From JAJPKK01 sp963702755 (lineage in GTDB: Bacteria; Pseudomonadota; Alphaproteobacteria; Rhizobiales; Xanthobacteraceae): a DNA stretch of 64,000 nt. The notes under the pieces were generated by a model, which was not told the DNA's origin, ran no database searches, and saw only the letters and a list, made by a program, of their open reading frames with translations. Location of the stretch: the NCBI GenBank assembly GCA_963702755.1, contig CAVPDZ010000009.1, positions 124,001 through 188,000 on the forward strand. The letters run 5' to 3'. How positions within the stretch are numbered: the first letter of the stretch is position 1; each line of letters starts with the position of its first letter. This document shows positions 63,839-64,000 of the stretch, piece after piece. Made by a program: the position numbers and the translations under genes.

Positions 63839-64000
63839 ATGGGGGACATCAACACAGGCCCGACCCGCGTCGCGTGCGTCTTGATCCGACCGCGACGGTC
63901 GGTGCATCGTCCCCGGAACTGACGCGATTGGGCTGCGGGTCTATGCCGCCGCGATTGCGTTTGGAGCGGGCTTGGTTATGGGGGCGTTCAAGCACATTGG
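63839..64000 (+). CDS. possible partial gene at the right edge, frame doubtful
   Basis: Starting from the ATG at 63839, and if one base is missing at each of two places (near GC-GTG and GG-CTG), the stretch reads as one chain. It starts MGDINTGPTRVA, continues L-D-P-T-A-T-V-G-A-S-S-P-E-L-T-R-L and ends in a hydrophobic helix, V-Y-A-A-A-I-A-F-G-A-G-L-V-M-G-A-F, cut off by the window. This repair is my inference and could be over-reading. There is no ribosome site. Confidence 0.28.

Noticed and set aside
1..64000. CRISPR arrays, insertion sequences or prophage genes
   Set aside because: I saw no spaced direct-repeat arrays, no transposase or integrase motif, and no terminal repeats.

Overview
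The window looks like chromosomal DNA from a high-GC alphaproteobacterium, most likely of the Rhizobiales (Bradyrhizobium/Xanthobacteraceae-like). The grounds are a SAM-II riboswitch in front of metZ, the long alphaproteobacterial form of dCTP deaminase, a DUF1488 protein, PRC-barrel, CsbD and YihY stress proteins, tripartite-tricarboxylate (Bug) binding proteins, and many tiny exported or soluble proteins typical of that order. The order is inferred. No phage, transposon, integrase or CRISPR array was seen.

Layout. 1-7.7 kb: membrane protein, exported protein plus cupin, S8 peptidase with a proline repeat tail, UspA protein, SPFH protein, methyltransferase. 7.7-13 kb: probable aromatic-acid catabolic cluster (quinone-oxidoreductase-like protein, acyl-CoA synthetase, divergent cyclase and UbiD-like decarboxylase). 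13-20 kb: AI-2E-type permease, arylsulfatase, membrane-anchored octaheme cytochrome with TPR repeats. 20-23.6 kb: stress and envelope small proteins. 23.6-27.6 kb: three-gene gluconate-2-dehydrogenase-type operon (Tat subunit, GMC flavoprotein, triheme cytochrome c). 28-34.9 kb: lytic transglycosylase, HlyD adaptor, Bug protein, exported metallo-beta-lactamase-fold and SGNH hydrolases, and a second copy of the exported protein at the left. 35.2-39.1 kb: paoABC-type periplasmic aldehyde oxidoreductase. 39.2-44.5 kb: cupin, very small conserved proteins, a B12-binding/radical SAM protein, rpsU. 44.7-46.8 kb: rpoD. 47-49.5 kb: small proteins, gene debris, tRNA-Gly. 49.5-54.6 kb: RND pump and adaptor with a divergent TetR gene and two operator-like repeats. 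54.7-64 kb: hypotheticals, ABC exporter, RTV-repeat exported protein, dcd, SAM-II/metZ, a second Bug protein, a small exported protein.

The most striking property cuts across the whole window. Fifteen otherwise intact genes, including the essential rpoD, are broken by about 40 single-base frame changes, about 35 of them +1. Twenty-two of the +1 changes lie in paoABC alone. Nearly all can be placed at the third codon position, and in about 25 the codon is followed by a different base that would be an equally good third base for the same amino acid (CTT+G, GTC+G, CCC+G, CAT+C and so on). The rule holds for genes on both strands. The simplest reading is a consensus built from two closely related sequences in which synonymous SNPs were written as both bases or as neither. 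I therefore annotate these as genes with a broken reading frame, not as decayed pseudogenes. Real decoding of four-base codons is the less likely alternative.

Together the genes suggest an aerobic, metabolically versatile organism with periplasmic oxidation systems (aldehyde oxidoreductase, gluconate-type dehydrogenase, multiheme cytochrome), uptake of organic acids through Bug proteins, aromatic-acid decarboxylation and export pumps.
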